Part shown: positions 47,359-56,016 of the stretch, one piece after another
Layout: the number at the start of each line of letters is the position of its first letter
Numbering within the stretch: the first letter of the stretch is position 1
The notes under the pieces: model-generated
Told to the model about the DNA's origin: nothing
Database searches by the model: none
What the model saw: only the letters and a program-made list of their open reading frames with translations
From: Agromyces sp. CF514
GTDB lineage: Bacteria > Actinomycetota > Actinomycetes > Actinomycetales > Microbacteriaceae
Length of the DNA stretch: 64,000 nucleotides
Direction of reading: 5' to 3'
NCBI RefSeq assembly: GCF_900113185.1
Contig: NZ_FOZD01000001.1
Location: 2,666,001-2,730,000 of the forward strand
Translations under genes and position numbers: made by a program

Positions 47359-49036
47359 GCGCCACCGCCAGTTCGAGCGTGCGATCGGCTGCGGCCGCCA
47401 GCCCGCCGCGGTGGGTCGCCACGATCACGACGCGGCCGTCGTCGGCGAGCTCCCGAAGGCCGGAGGCGATCGCGGCTTCGCGCGCGGGATCCTGCGCCGA
47501 GGTCGGCTCGTCGAGCAGCACGATGCGGGCCCCTGCCGCGAGTGAGCGATGCAGGGCGCGTGCGATCGCGACGCGCTGCGCCTGCCCGCCGGAGAGTCCG
47601 GTGCCGGCGGGTCCGATCTGCGTCGCCGGATCGAGGTCGACCGCCGCGAGCCGCATCGCGCGTGCGAGCACGGCACCGTCGGCATCGACGAGGTCCTCGG
47701 TGCCGAGGCGCACGTTCGAGGCGACGGTTCCGGCGAAGAGCGTCGCCGCCTGCGGCGCCCACGCGATCGAGTCGCGAGCGGTCGGCCCCGGCCGCTCACC
47801 CTCGACGAGCACCTCGCCCTCGATCGGCGCGTAGCCGAGCAGGCCGGCGAACAGGCTCGACTTGCCGATACCGCTGGGTCCGGTGATCGCGACGAGGTCT
47901 CCGGGGGCGGCCGCCAGGTCCACCCCGTCGATCACGACCCTGCCGTCGCGCCGCACCCGCGCGCCTGCGAGCCTGAGGCCGGCCGCCGAGGCGCCGACGG
48001 CAGGGGCGGACGCCACCGGGTCGGCCGCGGCATCCGGAACTCTGTCATCGGCGGCCGTCTGAGCGCCAGGTGCCGGCGCGGCCTTCGCGGCGGCTTCGAA
48101 CAGCTCGAACGCATCGTCGGACGCGGTGACCCCGGCCGACGACGCGTGGAACGCCGCGCCGACGTTCCGCACGGGCAGGAAGATGTCGGGCGCGAGGATC
48201 AGCACGAGCAGGCCCGGCATGAGGTCGATCTCGCCCCACACGAGCCGGAATCCGATCGAGACCGCGACGATCGCGACCGACAGGCTCGCCGCGATCTCGA
48301 GCACGAAGCCCGACAGGAACGTCACCCGCAGCACGGCCATCGTGCGCTTGCGGAAGTCGTCTGTCACTGCGCGGATGCGCTCGACCTGACGGCGCGCCCG
48401 GCCGAACACGATGAGCGTCGAGAGCCCGCCCACGACCTCGAGGAAGCCGTGCGACAGCGACGCGAGCGTGTCGTACTGGCGTCGCTGCACGCCCGCGGTC
48501 GCCATGCCGATGAGCGCCATGAAGACCGGGATGAGCGGCAGCACGATGACGAAGACGAGGCCGGAGAGCGGGTCGACGATCCAGGCCACCGCGATGAGGA
48601 TCGGGGTCGCCACGACCGTCAGTACCAATTGGGGCAGGTACGAGCCGAAGTACGCGTCGAGCGCGTCGAGCCCCGGGCCGAGCAGCGTCGCGATGCGCGA
48701 GCTCGGGAAGCCCGGCACCCCGGTGGGCGCCGACTCGGTCGCCTCGAGCACGTCGCGCCGGAGTTCCTGCTTCACCCGCATCGCGCCCGCCGAGCCGACG
48801 AGCTCCCAGGCCCACGAGGCGAGGGCGCGAACGGATGCCGCGGCAACGAGCAGCACGAGCAACGGCCACGCCTGCGACATCCGCTCGCCGTCGATGAGGC
48901 CCGCGACGAGCGAGGCGAGCGCGTAGGCCAGCCCGATCGTCGCGGCCGCCTGCAGGAGCGCCAGCAGTGCGCCGACGACGAGGAACCTGCGGGCGGCGCG
49001 CGAACGCCGGACGAGGCGTGGATCGAGGGGTTTCAC
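47351..49036 (-). CDS. cydD: Cysteine/glutathione ABC exporter subunit CydD
   Basis: 561 residues: membrane domain (residues about 15-300) and ABC domain with Walker A ITGPSGIGKSSLFAGLL, signature LSGGQAQRVAIARAL and Walker B ARIVLLDEPTSAQDP. A disordered Ala/Pro/Asp linker (about residues 325-365) separates the two. GTG start at 49036 is 1 bp behind the cydB stop. It pairs with CydC. Confidence 0.95.
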   Translation of the reverse strand: MKPLDPRLVRRSRAARRFLVVGALLALLQAAATIGLAYALASLVAGLIDGERMSQAWPLLVLLVAAASVRALASWAWELVGSAGAMRVKQELRRDVLEATESAPTGVPGFPSSRIATLLGPGLDALDAYFGSYLPQLVLTVVATPILIAVAWIVDPLSGLVFVIVLPLIPVFMALIGMATAGVQRRQYDTLASLSHGFLEVVGGLSTLIVFGRARRQVERIRAVTDDFRKRTMAVLRVTFLSGFVLEIAASLSVAIVAVSIGFRLVWGEIDLMPGLLVLILAPDIFLPVRNVGAAFHASSAGVTASDDAFELFEAAAKAAPAPGAQTAADDRVPDAAADPVASAPAVGASAAGLRLAGARVRRDGRVVIDGVDLAAAPGDLVAITGPSGIGKSSLFAGLLGYAPIEGEVLVEGERPGPTARDSIAWAPQAATLFAGTVASNVRLGTEDLVDADGAVLARAMRLAAVDLDPATQIGPAGTGLSGGQAQRVAIARALHRSLAAGARIVLLDEPTSAQDPAREAAIASGLRELADDGRVVIVATHRGGLAAAADRTLELAVAHV

Positions 49037-49037
49037 G

Positions 49038-50045
49038 TCAGTGCGCGACCGCCGCCTCGACCGAGGCACGCGACACGCGCTTGCGGAACACCCAGTACGT
49101 CCAGCCCTGGTAGAGCAGCACGATCGGCAGGGTGAACAGCGCCACCCAGCTCATGACCGTGAGCGTGTACTCGGTGCTCGAAGCGTTCTCGATCGTGAGG
49201 CTGTTCGCGGGGTCGTTCGACGCCGGCATGACATCGGGGAACAGCGCCGAGAACAGGGCGAGCACGGCCGTCGCGACGGTGACCGCGAGCAAGGTGAACG
49301 CGATGCCCTCAGCACCCCGCAGATTCGCGAGCCAGCCGCCGATGAGCGCGAGCGCGGCCACCGCGGCGAACACCCAGAACCAGAACGTGCCGAACGCGAG
49401 GCCCGTCCAGAGCAGGAAGCTCGCGGCGACCACGATCGTCACGAGGCCCGAGCGCACCGCGAGCCTCTGCGCACGCTCGCGCAGGTCGCCTTCGGTCTTG
49501 AGCGAGGCGAACACGACGCCGTGCGTGAAGAACAGCAGGAGCGTGGTCAGCCCGCCGAGCAGCGCGTACGGGTTCAGCAGCGTGAACAGGTTGCCCGTGA
49601 AGTTGTGGTCGGCGTCGAGCGGCACGCCGGCGACGATGTTCGCGAAGGCGACGCCCCAGAGCAGCGCGGGCACCGCCGACCCGACGACGATCATGCCGTC
49701 GAACCACGCCTTCCACTTCGAGTCGGGGCGCTTGTGCCGGTACTCGAACGAGACGCCGCGGGCGATGAGCGCGAGCAGGATCAGCAGCAGCGCGAGGTAG
49801 AAGCCCGAGAAGAGCGTGGCGTACCACTCGGGGAACGCCGCGAACAGCGCGGCGCCCGCGACGATGACCCACGTCTCGTTGAGGTCCCACACGGGGCCGA
49901 TGGTGTTGATGAGCACGCGACGATCGGTGTCGTCCTTGCCGAGGAACGGCAGCGACATGCCGACGCCGAAGTCGAACCCGTCGAGCACGAAGTACCCGAC
50001 GAACAGGAACGCGACGATCCAGAACCAGAGTGTTGCGAGATCCAT
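49038..50045 (-). CDS. cydB: Cytochrome bd oxidase subunit II
   Basis: 335 residues with about nine membrane helices; N-terminal FLFVGYFVLDGFDFGVGMSLPFL is the family signature. Two ATGs lie six bases apart; I chose the second, 50045 (MDLATLWFW), because AGGAGG is 8 nt upstream, while for the first (50051) it would be 2 nt upstream. The product is the structural subunit of the quinol oxidase CydAB. Follows cydA by 12 bp. Confidence 0.95.
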   Translation of the reverse strand: MDLATLWFWIVAFLFVGYFVLDGFDFGVGMSLPFLGKDDTDRRVLINTIGPVWDLNETWVIVAGAALFAAFPEWYATLFSGFYLALLLILLALIARGVSFEYRHKRPDSKWKAWFDGMIVVGSAVPALLWGVAFANIVAGVPLDADHNFTGNLFTLLNPYALLGGLTTLLLFFTHGVVFASLKTEGDLRERAQRLAVRSGLVTIVVAASFLLWTGLAFGTFWFWVFAAVAALALIGGWLANLRGAEGIAFTLLAVTVATAVLALFSALFPDVMPASNDPANSLTIENASSTEYTLTVMSWVALFTLPIVLLYQGWTYWVFRKRVSRASVEAAVAH

Positions 50046-50057
50046 CTCCATCGCCTC

Positions 50058-51470
50058 CTAGTACACCGTCGTCGCGGGTTCGATCTTGCCGGTCTCGGGA
50101 TCGGGATCGCCGACCTCGGGTGGCCCCTTGCGGATGGCCTGGATGATGAGCCGCACCTCGACCACCGCGAGGATGCCGTAGATGAGCGTGAACGCCACGA
50201 GCGAGATGAGCACGTCGAGGCCGGTGACGTACGGAGAGACGCCCGACTCGGTCTTCATGAGGCTGAAGACGATCCAGGGCTGCCGGCCCATCTCGGTGAA
50301 GACCCACCCGACGCTCATCGCGAGCAGCGAGAGCGGGAAGCTCCAGATCGCGACCTTCCAGACCCATGCCTGCTTCGGCATGCGGCCCTTGCGCGTGAGC
50401 CAGAGGCCGACGACCGCGATGAGCACGTGCGCGAGGCCGAGGCCGATCATCCAGCGGAACGCCCAGTAGGTGACCCAGAGGATCGGCGTGTAGTCGCCGG
50501 GGCCGAACTGCTGGGTGTACTCCGCCTGCAGGTCGTTGATGCCCTCGACGCAGCCGTCGAACGTGTGCGTCGACAGGAACGAGAGCAGGTACGGGATGCG
50601 GATCGAGAACAGTTCGCTCGAGCCGTCGGGCGTTCCGAGCGTGAAGATCGAGAACGAGGCGTCGGCGCCGCACACGGTGTCGAACGTGGCCTCGGCCGCC
50701 GCCATCTTCATCGGCTGGGTCGCGACCATCGCGAGGCTCAACTGGTCGCCGAAGAGCGTCGTGAGCACGCCGGACCCGACCATGAGCCAGAGGCCGTACT
50801 TCAGCGCGGGCCGCATGGTGTCGATGTGCTGGTTGCGCGCGAGGTGCCAGGCGGCGGCGCTGATGATGAGGCCGGCGGCCACCATGAAGCTCGCGGCGAT
50901 GGTGTGCGGGAACGCCGCGAGGGCCACGCGGTTCGTCAGCAGCGCACCGATGTCGACGAGCTCGGCTCGACCGCTCTCGGCGTTGAGCTCGAAGCCGACC
51001 GGGTTCTGCATGAACGCGTTCGCGGCGAGGATGAAGTAGGCCGAGAGGATGGTGCCGACCGCGGTCGCCCAGATGGTGGCGAGGTGGATGCCGCGCGGCA
51101 GCTTGTCCCAGCCGAAGATCCAGAGGCCGATCATGGTCGCCTCGAAGAAGAAGGCGAGCAGCCCCTCCATCGCGAGCGGCGCGCCGAACACGTCGCCGAC
51201 GAACCGCGAGTACTCCGACCAGTTCATGCCGAACTGGAACTCCTGCACGATGCCGGTGACGACGCCCATCGCGAAGTTGATGAGGAAGATGTTGCCGAAG
51301 AACCGCGTGATGCGCAGGTACTCCGCCTTGCCGGAGCGGAACCACGCGGTCTGGAAGACTGCGGTGCTCGTCGCCAGGCCGATCGTGATCGGCACGAAGA
51401 GGAAGTGGTAGACCGTCGTCAGGCCGAACTGCCACCTGGCCAACAGCAGCGGATCGAGCAGGTCGTTCAC
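50058..51470 (-). CDS. cydA: Cytochrome bd oxidase subunit I
   Basis: Heme-bearing quinol oxidase subunit, high-affinity for oxygen. The 470-residue protein has LARWQFGLTTVYHFLFVPITIG (heme b595 His in YHF), FPHTIAASFMVAAG (b558 His) and the quinol-site GRQPW in FTEMGRQPWIVF. Length and the short Q-loop fit the bd-I-like short type. GTG start at 51470 preceded by AAAGGGG. First gene of cydABDC, divergent from a BlaI-type repressor with a palindrome between them. Confidence 0.97.
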   Translation of the reverse strand: MNDLLDPLLLARWQFGLTTVYHFLFVPITIGLATSTAVFQTAWFRSGKAEYLRITRFFGNIFLINFAMGVVTGIVQEFQFGMNWSEYSRFVGDVFGAPLAMEGLLAFFFEATMIGLWIFGWDKLPRGIHLATIWATAVGTILSAYFILAANAFMQNPVGFELNAESGRAELVDIGALLTNRVALAAFPHTIAASFMVAAGLIISAAAWHLARNQHIDTMRPALKYGLWLMVGSGVLTTLFGDQLSLAMVATQPMKMAAAEATFDTVCGADASFSIFTLGTPDGSSELFSIRIPYLLSFLSTHTFDGCVEGINDLQAEYTQQFGPGDYTPILWVTYWAFRWMIGLGLAHVLIAVVGLWLTRKGRMPKQAWVWKVAIWSFPLSLLAMSVGWVFTEMGRQPWIVFSLMKTESGVSPYVTGLDVLISLVAFTLIYGILAVVEVRLIIQAIRKGPPEVGDPDPETGKIEPATTVY

Positions 51471-51510
51471 GGATGCCCCTTTCGACGGGAGTCGACCTCG
51501 CGGGTCGTTC

Positions 51511-51527
51511 TTCTACAGAGCGTAGAA
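51511..51527. promoter_or_regulatory. Palindrome in cydA-blaI intergenic region, candidate BlaI operator
   Basis: TTCTAC-AGAGC-GTAGAA (51511-51527): perfect 6-bp arms, resembling the CTAC..GTAG core of BlaI/MecI sites. It lies 41 bp before cydA and 31 bp before blaI, overlapping the expected -35 region of both. Confidence 0.5.
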
Positions 51528-51545
51528 CATTCAGGCAGTCGGCGG

Positions 51546-51551
51546 TAGCCT
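51546..51551 (+). promoter_or_regulatory. -10 box before the BlaI-type gene
   Basis: TAGCCT, 6 nt before the ATG at 51558. The spacing suggests transcription starting at or near the start codon (leaderless). Confidence 0.45.
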
Positions 51552-51557
51552 TGACCC

Positions 51558-51932
51558 ATGGCGAGTCTTGGCGAGTTGGAGCGATCCGTGATGGAGATGC
51601 TCTGGAACACCGACGCCGACCTGTCCGCGAACGAACTCCGCGACGCGTTGGCGCTCCGCGCCGACGCCTCGGGCCGGGCGGTCGCGACGACGACCGTGCT
51701 CACCGTGCTCTCGCGCCTCGAGCGCAAGGGCTTCGTCTCCCGCACCCGCGAGCAGCGACCGCACCGCTACCGCGCACTGCTCTCCCGCGAGGAGCACACC
51801 GCCGAACTCATGCACGAGGTGCTCGACCGTTCGAGCGACCGCGATGCCGCACTCGCCCGATTCGTCGGCACCGCCAGCGCGCGAGAGGCCGCCACCCTGC
51901 GCCGCCTGCTCGACGAGCTCGCGAACCACTGA
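51558..51932 (+). CDS. BlaI/MecI/CopY family transcriptional repressor
   Basis: 124 residues; winged-helix DNA-binding part: LGELERSVMEMLWNTDADLSANELRDAL, TTTVLTVLSRLERKGFVSRTREQRPHRYRALLSREEHTAELMHEVLDRS, and a C-terminal dimerisation helix ending LRRLLDELANH. In other bacteria such repressors are cleaved or released after beta-lactam or oxidative sensing by an M56 partner. Here an M56-type gene follows 2 bp downstream and cydABDC diverges, as in mycobacterial blaI/blaR near respiratory genes. Target control is inferred. Confidence 0.93.
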   Translation: MASLGELERSVMEMLWNTDADLSANELRDALALRADASGRAVATTTVLTVLSRLERKGFVSRTREQRPHRYRALLSREEHTAELMHEVLDRSSDRDAALARFVGTASAREAATLRRLLDELANH

Positions 51933-51934
51933 TC

Positions 51935-52768
51935 GTGCTCGCCCTCGCCGCTGCGCTGGGCGCGCTCGCCGTCGCCCTGGCCTGGCCCGTGCCGGTGGCG
52001 CTCTCGCGCGCCGCGTGGCCGGCCCGCTCCCCCGCACTCGCGCTCGCGCTCTGGCAGGCGATCGCCCTTGCCGGTGCGCTCTCGATGATCGGCTCGCTGC
52101 TCGCCTTCGGCGCATCCCCGGCCGGCTCGCTCGGCGCCGCGGTCGGACATCTCGTGCCCTCGCTGCTGCACGGCTCGATCCCGCCCGAGTACGCCGTGAT
52201 CCACCTCGCGGCCATCACCCTGGCAATCGGCCTCGCCATGCATCTGCTGCTCAACCTCGGCCAGACCATGGTGCGGGCCGAACGCGAGCGCCGCCGGCAG
52301 CACCAGCTCGTCGCACTCCTCGGCGACCCGATGCCCGGCGTCCCCCGCACGCGCGTGCTCGCCCACCCCGAACCGCTCGCCTACTGCGTGCCCGGCATCC
52401 GCACCGCGACCGTCATCACCGACGGCCTCGTCGACGCACTGCGGCCCGAGGAGCTCGCCGCCGTCATCGCGCACGAACGCGCGCACCTCGACCAGTTCCA
52501 CCACCTCGTGCTGCTCTCGTTCCGGGCCTGGCACAGCGCCCTGCCGTGGTTCCCGATCGCGAACCGCGCCGAACGCGCCGTCGCGCTGCTCACCGAGATG
52601 CTCGCCGACGACGTCGCCAGGCGCGAAGTCGGCGACCCCACGCTGTACTCCGCGATGGTGCTCGTCGGCACGTCGGGCGAGCCCGGTGCCTACGCCGACT
52701 CGGGCGGCGTCGCGCCCGATCGCGCGATGCTCGACGCGCGCCTCGCGCGCCTCGGAATCACCCCGTAG
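51935..52768 (+). CDS. M56-family membrane metallopeptidase (BlaR1-like, no sensor domain)
   Basis: 277 residues, three N-terminal membrane helices and the zinc motif VIAHERAHLDQFHHL (HExxH in AHERAH). Unlike BlaR1/MecR1, it lacks the C-terminal penicillin-binding sensor domain. GTG start 2 bp after the BlaI-type gene. It probably cleaves the repressor in response to an unknown signal. Confidence 0.88.
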   Translation: MLALAAALGALAVALAWPVPVALSRAAWPARSPALALALWQAIALAGALSMIGSLLAFGASPAGSLGAAVGHLVPSLLHGSIPPEYAVIHLAAITLAIGLAMHLLLNLGQTMVRAERERRRQHQLVALLGDPMPGVPRTRVLAHPEPLAYCVPGIRTATVITDGLVDALRPEELAAVIAHERAHLDQFHHLVLLSFRAWHSALPWFPIANRAERAVALLTEMLADDVARREVGDPTLYSAMVLVGTSGEPGAYADSGGVAPDRAMLDARLARLGITP

Positions 52769-52807
52769 TCTGATGCACCGTTCAGCGCCCGCGGATACGC
52801 TCGAACG

Positions 52808-53578
52808 ATGAACGAGATCCTCGACTGGATCCTCAGCACGGTGCAGAGCGTCGACCCGATCGCACGCACGCTGCTCGCCGGCCTGGGCATCATGTTGGAG
52901 ACCTCGGTGCTCGTCGGGCTCGTGGTTCCGGGCGACACCATCGTGCTCGTCGCATCGACCGCCGTCGACGGGGTCGTCGAGTACCTCGCACTCACCTTCG
53001 CGGTCATCGTCGGCGCCCTCGTCGGCGAGAGCATCGGCTTCGCGCTCGGCCGCTGGTTCGGCCCCCACATCCAGCGCTCGCGGCTCGGCCGGCGCATCGG
53101 CGAGCAGAACTGGCATCGCGCGCAGGTCTACCTCGCACGCCGCGGCGGTCCGGCGGTCTTCGTGTCCCGTTTCCTGCCCGTGCTGCACTCCCTCATCCCG
53201 CTCACGGTCGGCATGAGCGACATGCGCTACCGCAAGTTCATGGCCTGGACCGTGCCGGCATGCGTGCTCTGGGCGTTCGCCTACGTCTCCGTCGGCTCGG
53301 CGGCTGCGGGCGGCTACCGCGAGATCAGCCGAGACCTGCACTGGGCGGGCTACCTCTTCGTCGCGGTCATCGTCGCGTTCCTGCTGGTCGCGTGGGCCGT
53401 CAAGCGCTGGCTCCTCCGTTCCGAAGCGCGTCACATGACGGATGCCGCCCCTGCCGAAGCCGGCGCGGGAGACCCGTCGTCGATCGCGACAGACGACGCC
53501 GCGCGGCCCGACGGTGCAGACGACGAAGGGCCGGATGCCGCAGCATCCGACCCTCCGAATCCGTCGCTCAGCGCCTAG
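52808..53578 (+). CDS. DedA family membrane protein
   Basis: 256 residues. DedA/SNARE-associated domain with the sequence LVVPGDTIVL, EYLALTFAVIVGALVGESIGFALGRWFG and FVSRFLPVLHSLIPLTVGMSDMRYRKF, with four to five helices. Members are implicated in undecaprenyl-phosphate or phosphatidyl lipid flipping. A disordered acidic C-terminal tail follows. Its relation to the BlaI-M56 pair (39 bp upstream) is unclear. Confidence 0.92.
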   Translation: MNEILDWILSTVQSVDPIARTLLAGLGIMLETSVLVGLVVPGDTIVLVASTAVDGVVEYLALTFAVIVGALVGESIGFALGRWFGPHIQRSRLGRRIGEQNWHRAQVYLARRGGPAVFVSRFLPVLHSLIPLTVGMSDMRYRKFMAWTVPACVLWAFAYVSVGSAAAGGYREISRDLHWAGYLFVAVIVAFLLVAWAVKRWLLRSEARHMTDAAPAEAGAGDPSSIATDDAARPDGADDEGPDAAASDPPNPSLSA

Positions 53579-53599
53579 GCGCCGACACGGACGCGACCC

Positions 53600-54523
53600 C
53601 TAGAATAGCGCCTTCTCGGCGAGCCAGTCCGACGCGATCTGCTCCTCGGACTGCTGCTCGTTCACGCTGAGCCCGTTCAGCGCGACCAGGTCTTCGGGCG
53701 TGAGCGCCGCGCTCACGGTGTTGATGATCGCGGCGATGTCGTCGGTCACCTTGTCGCTGACGACCGGCACGACGTTCGAGGCGAGGAACAGGCCCTTCGG
53801 GTCGGCCAGCGTCACGAGGTCGTTCGATCCGATGTTCGGGTCGGCGCTGTAGATGTTCACCATCTGCACCTGGTCGTCGACGAGCGCCTTGAGGGTGAGC
53901 GGTCCGCCGCTGTCCTCGATGGGCGTGAACGCCACGTCGACCCCGTACACCGACTTCAGGCCCTCGGGCCCGTAGGGCCGCGTCGCGAGCTCGGAGTTGC
54001 CGCCGAGCGTGATCGGAGTCGTGACGCCGGCCAGGTCCTCGAGGCTCGTGACGCCGTTCGCGTCGGAGAACGCCTTCGTGACGTTGTAGGAGTCCTGGTC
54101 GGTCGCGGGCGACTGGTCGAGCACGCGCAGGCCCTCGGGCAGCGCGTCGGCCAGTGCCGCATAGACGTCGTCGCTCGTCTTCGCGGTGGTGTCTGGCACG
54201 TAGTACTGGAGGAGGTTTCCGGTGTACTCGGGGAACAGGTCGATCGACCCGCCCTCGATCTCGGGGATGTAGACCTCGCGTTGGCCGATGCGGAACTGGC
54301 GATCGACCGTGATGTCGTTCGCCTCGAGGGCCTGCGCGTAGATCTCGGCGATGATCGCGTTCGAGTAGTAGTCCTGCGAGCCGATCACGATCGTCGGCGA
54401 GTCGCTCGCATCTCCTGATCCGCTGTCGAGCGGATCACCAGACGAGCACCCTGCCAGGGCCACTGTCGCCCCGACCGCGACCGCCGCGAGCGCGGCGAGC
54501 CGGCCTTTTCCTGCTGTGAACAT
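53600..54523 (-). CDS. Compatible-solute ABC transporter substrate-binding lipoprotein (OpuC/OsmF type)
   Basis: 307 residues with lipobox VALAGC (residue 25). The mature part is the OpuAC-type fold: IVIGSQDYYSNAIIAEIYAQALEANDITVD, YTGNLLQYY, GGNSELATRPYGPEGLKSVYGVDV, binding choline, betaine, proline betaine or similar. It is the last gene of the four-gene operon (ATPase, permease, permease, receptor) and has AAGGG before its ATG at 54523. Confidence 0.92.
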   Translation of the reverse strand: MFTAGKGRLAALAAVAVGATVALAGCSSGDPLDSGSGDASDSPTIVIGSQDYYSNAIIAEIYAQALEANDITVDRQFRIGQREVYIPEIEGGSIDLFPEYTGNLLQYYVPDTTAKTSDDVYAALADALPEGLRVLDQSPATDQDSYNVTKAFSDANGVTSLEDLAGVTTPITLGGNSELATRPYGPEGLKSVYGVDVAFTPIEDSGGPLTLKALVDDQVQMVNIYSADPNIGSNDLVTLADPKGLFLASNVVPVVSDKVTDDIAAIINTVSAALTPEDLVALNGLSVNEQQSEEQIASDWLAEKALF

Positions 54524-54544
54524 TGCATTTCCCTTCGGTTCGGG

Positions 54545-55261
54545 TCACCCCGTGACCGTTCGGGGCCGGGCCGGCCTCGAACGGAGCTCTGCGGTTCGCG
54601 TCGCCCGCACACCAGCGGGGACGACGCTTCGTTGGAGGAGTGCGAAGACGCCGTCGACCACGAGTGCGAGCGCGATCACCAGCATGGAACCGCCGAGCAT
54701 CTCGGCGTAATCCCTTGTCTTCAGCCCCTCGAAGATGTAACGCCCCAGCCCCTCGTCGGCGAGATAGGCCGCGAGCGTGGCCGTCGCGATGACCTGCACC
54801 GACGCCGAGCGGATGCCGCCGACGAGGATCGGCAGGCCGAGCGGCAGCTCGACGCCGCCCACGATCTGGATCTCCCGCATGCCCATCGCCCGCGCCGCGT
54901 CGACGGTTCGGCGGTCGACCGACTCGAACCCCGCATAGGCTCCGGCAAGCAGCGGCGGGATCGCGAGGATCACGAGCGCGAGGATCGGCGCCGTGAGCCC
55001 GATGCCGATCCACAGCCCGAACAGCGTGAGCACGCCCAGCGTCGGAAGCGCGCGCAGCCCGCCCGAGACCATGACGGCGACCTCTCGCCCGCGGCCGGTG
55101 TGCCCGATCAGGGCGCCGACCGGCAGGGCGATGAGCGCGGCGATCACGAGCACGACGCCCGAGACCGCGAGATGCTCGGTCAGGCGCTGCGGGATGCTGC
55201 CAGGCCCCGTCCAGTTGACGGGGTCGAGGATCCAGGCGAACCCCTCGGCGAAGTAGTTCAT
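54545..55261 (-). CDS. ABC transporter permease (OpuC/ProW type), second copy
   Basis: 238 residues with about five helices and the EAA-like loop VDAARAMGMREIQIVGGVELPLGLPILVGGIRSA. Together with the upstream permease it forms the membrane channel of the OpuC-type importer. ATG at 55261 overlaps the preceding permease stop (ATGA). Confidence 0.92.
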   Translation of the reverse strand: MNYFAEGFAWILDPVNWTGPGSIPQRLTEHLAVSGVVLVIAALIALPVGALIGHTGRGREVAVMVSGGLRALPTLGVLTLFGLWIGIGLTAPILALVILAIPPLLAGAYAGFESVDRRTVDAARAMGMREIQIVGGVELPLGLPILVGGIRSASVQVIATATLAAYLADEGLGRYIFEGLKTRDYAEMLGGSMLVIALALVVDGVFALLQRSVVPAGVRATRTAELRSRPARPRTVTG

Positions 55262-56016
55262 GCGACGCCCGCCCCCGAGGTGCGGGCCGGCTCGGAGCCG
55301 GCCGTGTCGGAGTCGGCTTGCCCCGAACCGGCCGCAGCGGAGGACGCGGCCGCCCGCGGCATCCGCCCGCGCCGCCCGACCCTCGGCGTCGTGGTCCAGG
55401 GCAGCAGCACTCGCCCGAGGAGCACCGCCGCGAGATCGAGCACGACCGCGAGCACGATCGTCGCCACGATGCCCGTGATGATCTCAGCCTGGATGCCTCG
55501 CTGGAACCCGTCGGTGAAGAGACTGCCGAGGCTCGGCACGCCGATGACGGCGCCGACCGTGGCGAGGCTCACGGTGCTCACGATCACGACCCGCAGCCCG
55601 GACAGCAGCACCGGCCCGGCGAGCGGCAGCTCGACCCCCCAGAACCGCCCGGATGCCGCGTAGCCGAGCGCGGTCGCCGACTGGCGCACGTCGCGCGAGA
55701 CCGAGTCGAACGCGTCGGCCGCGGTGCGCACCATCACGGCGACGCCGTAGATCGTCAGCGCGATCACGAGGTTGAGCGGCGAACGCACGCCGAACCCGGT
55801 GATGGCGGGCAGCGACACGAAGAGCGCGAGGGACGGGATCGCGTAGAGCACCGCCGCGACCGAGAGCAGCACGCCGCGCGACCAGGCGTACCGGTGCGCG
55901 ACCCACCCGAGCGGGATCGAGATCACGAAACTCAGCATGATGGCAGGCACCGACAATGCGAGGTGCACGAGCATGAGCTCGCCGACGTGGTCGAGGTTCG
56001 CCCAGAACCACGTCAC
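55258..56016 (-). CDS. ABC transporter permease (OpuC/ProW type), first copy
   Basis: 252 residues, about five helices and the EAA-like loop VRQSATALGYAASGRFWGVELPLAGPVLLSGLRV. GTG start at 56016 overlaps the ATPase stop (GTGA). The C-terminus ends in an Ala/Gly/Asp-rich tail absent from the second permease. Confidence 0.92.
   Translation of the reverse strand: MTWFWANLDHVGELMLVHLALSVPAIMLSFVISIPLGWVAHRYAWSRGVLLSVAAVLYAIPSLALFVSLPAITGFGVRSPLNLVIALTIYGVAVMVRTAADAFDSVSRDVRQSATALGYAASGRFWGVELPLAGPVLLSGLRVVIVSTVSLATVGAVIGVPSLGSLFTDGFQRGIQAEIITGIVATIVLAVVLDLAAVLLGRVLLPWTTTPRVGRRGRMPRAAASSAAAGSGQADSDTAGSEPARTSGAGVA

Noticed and set aside
53532..53549. Inverted repeat CGGATGC-CGCA-GCATCCG at the end of dedA
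   Set aside because: Inside the coding tail and explained by two copies of the iterated GGATGCC word; no evidence for termination.
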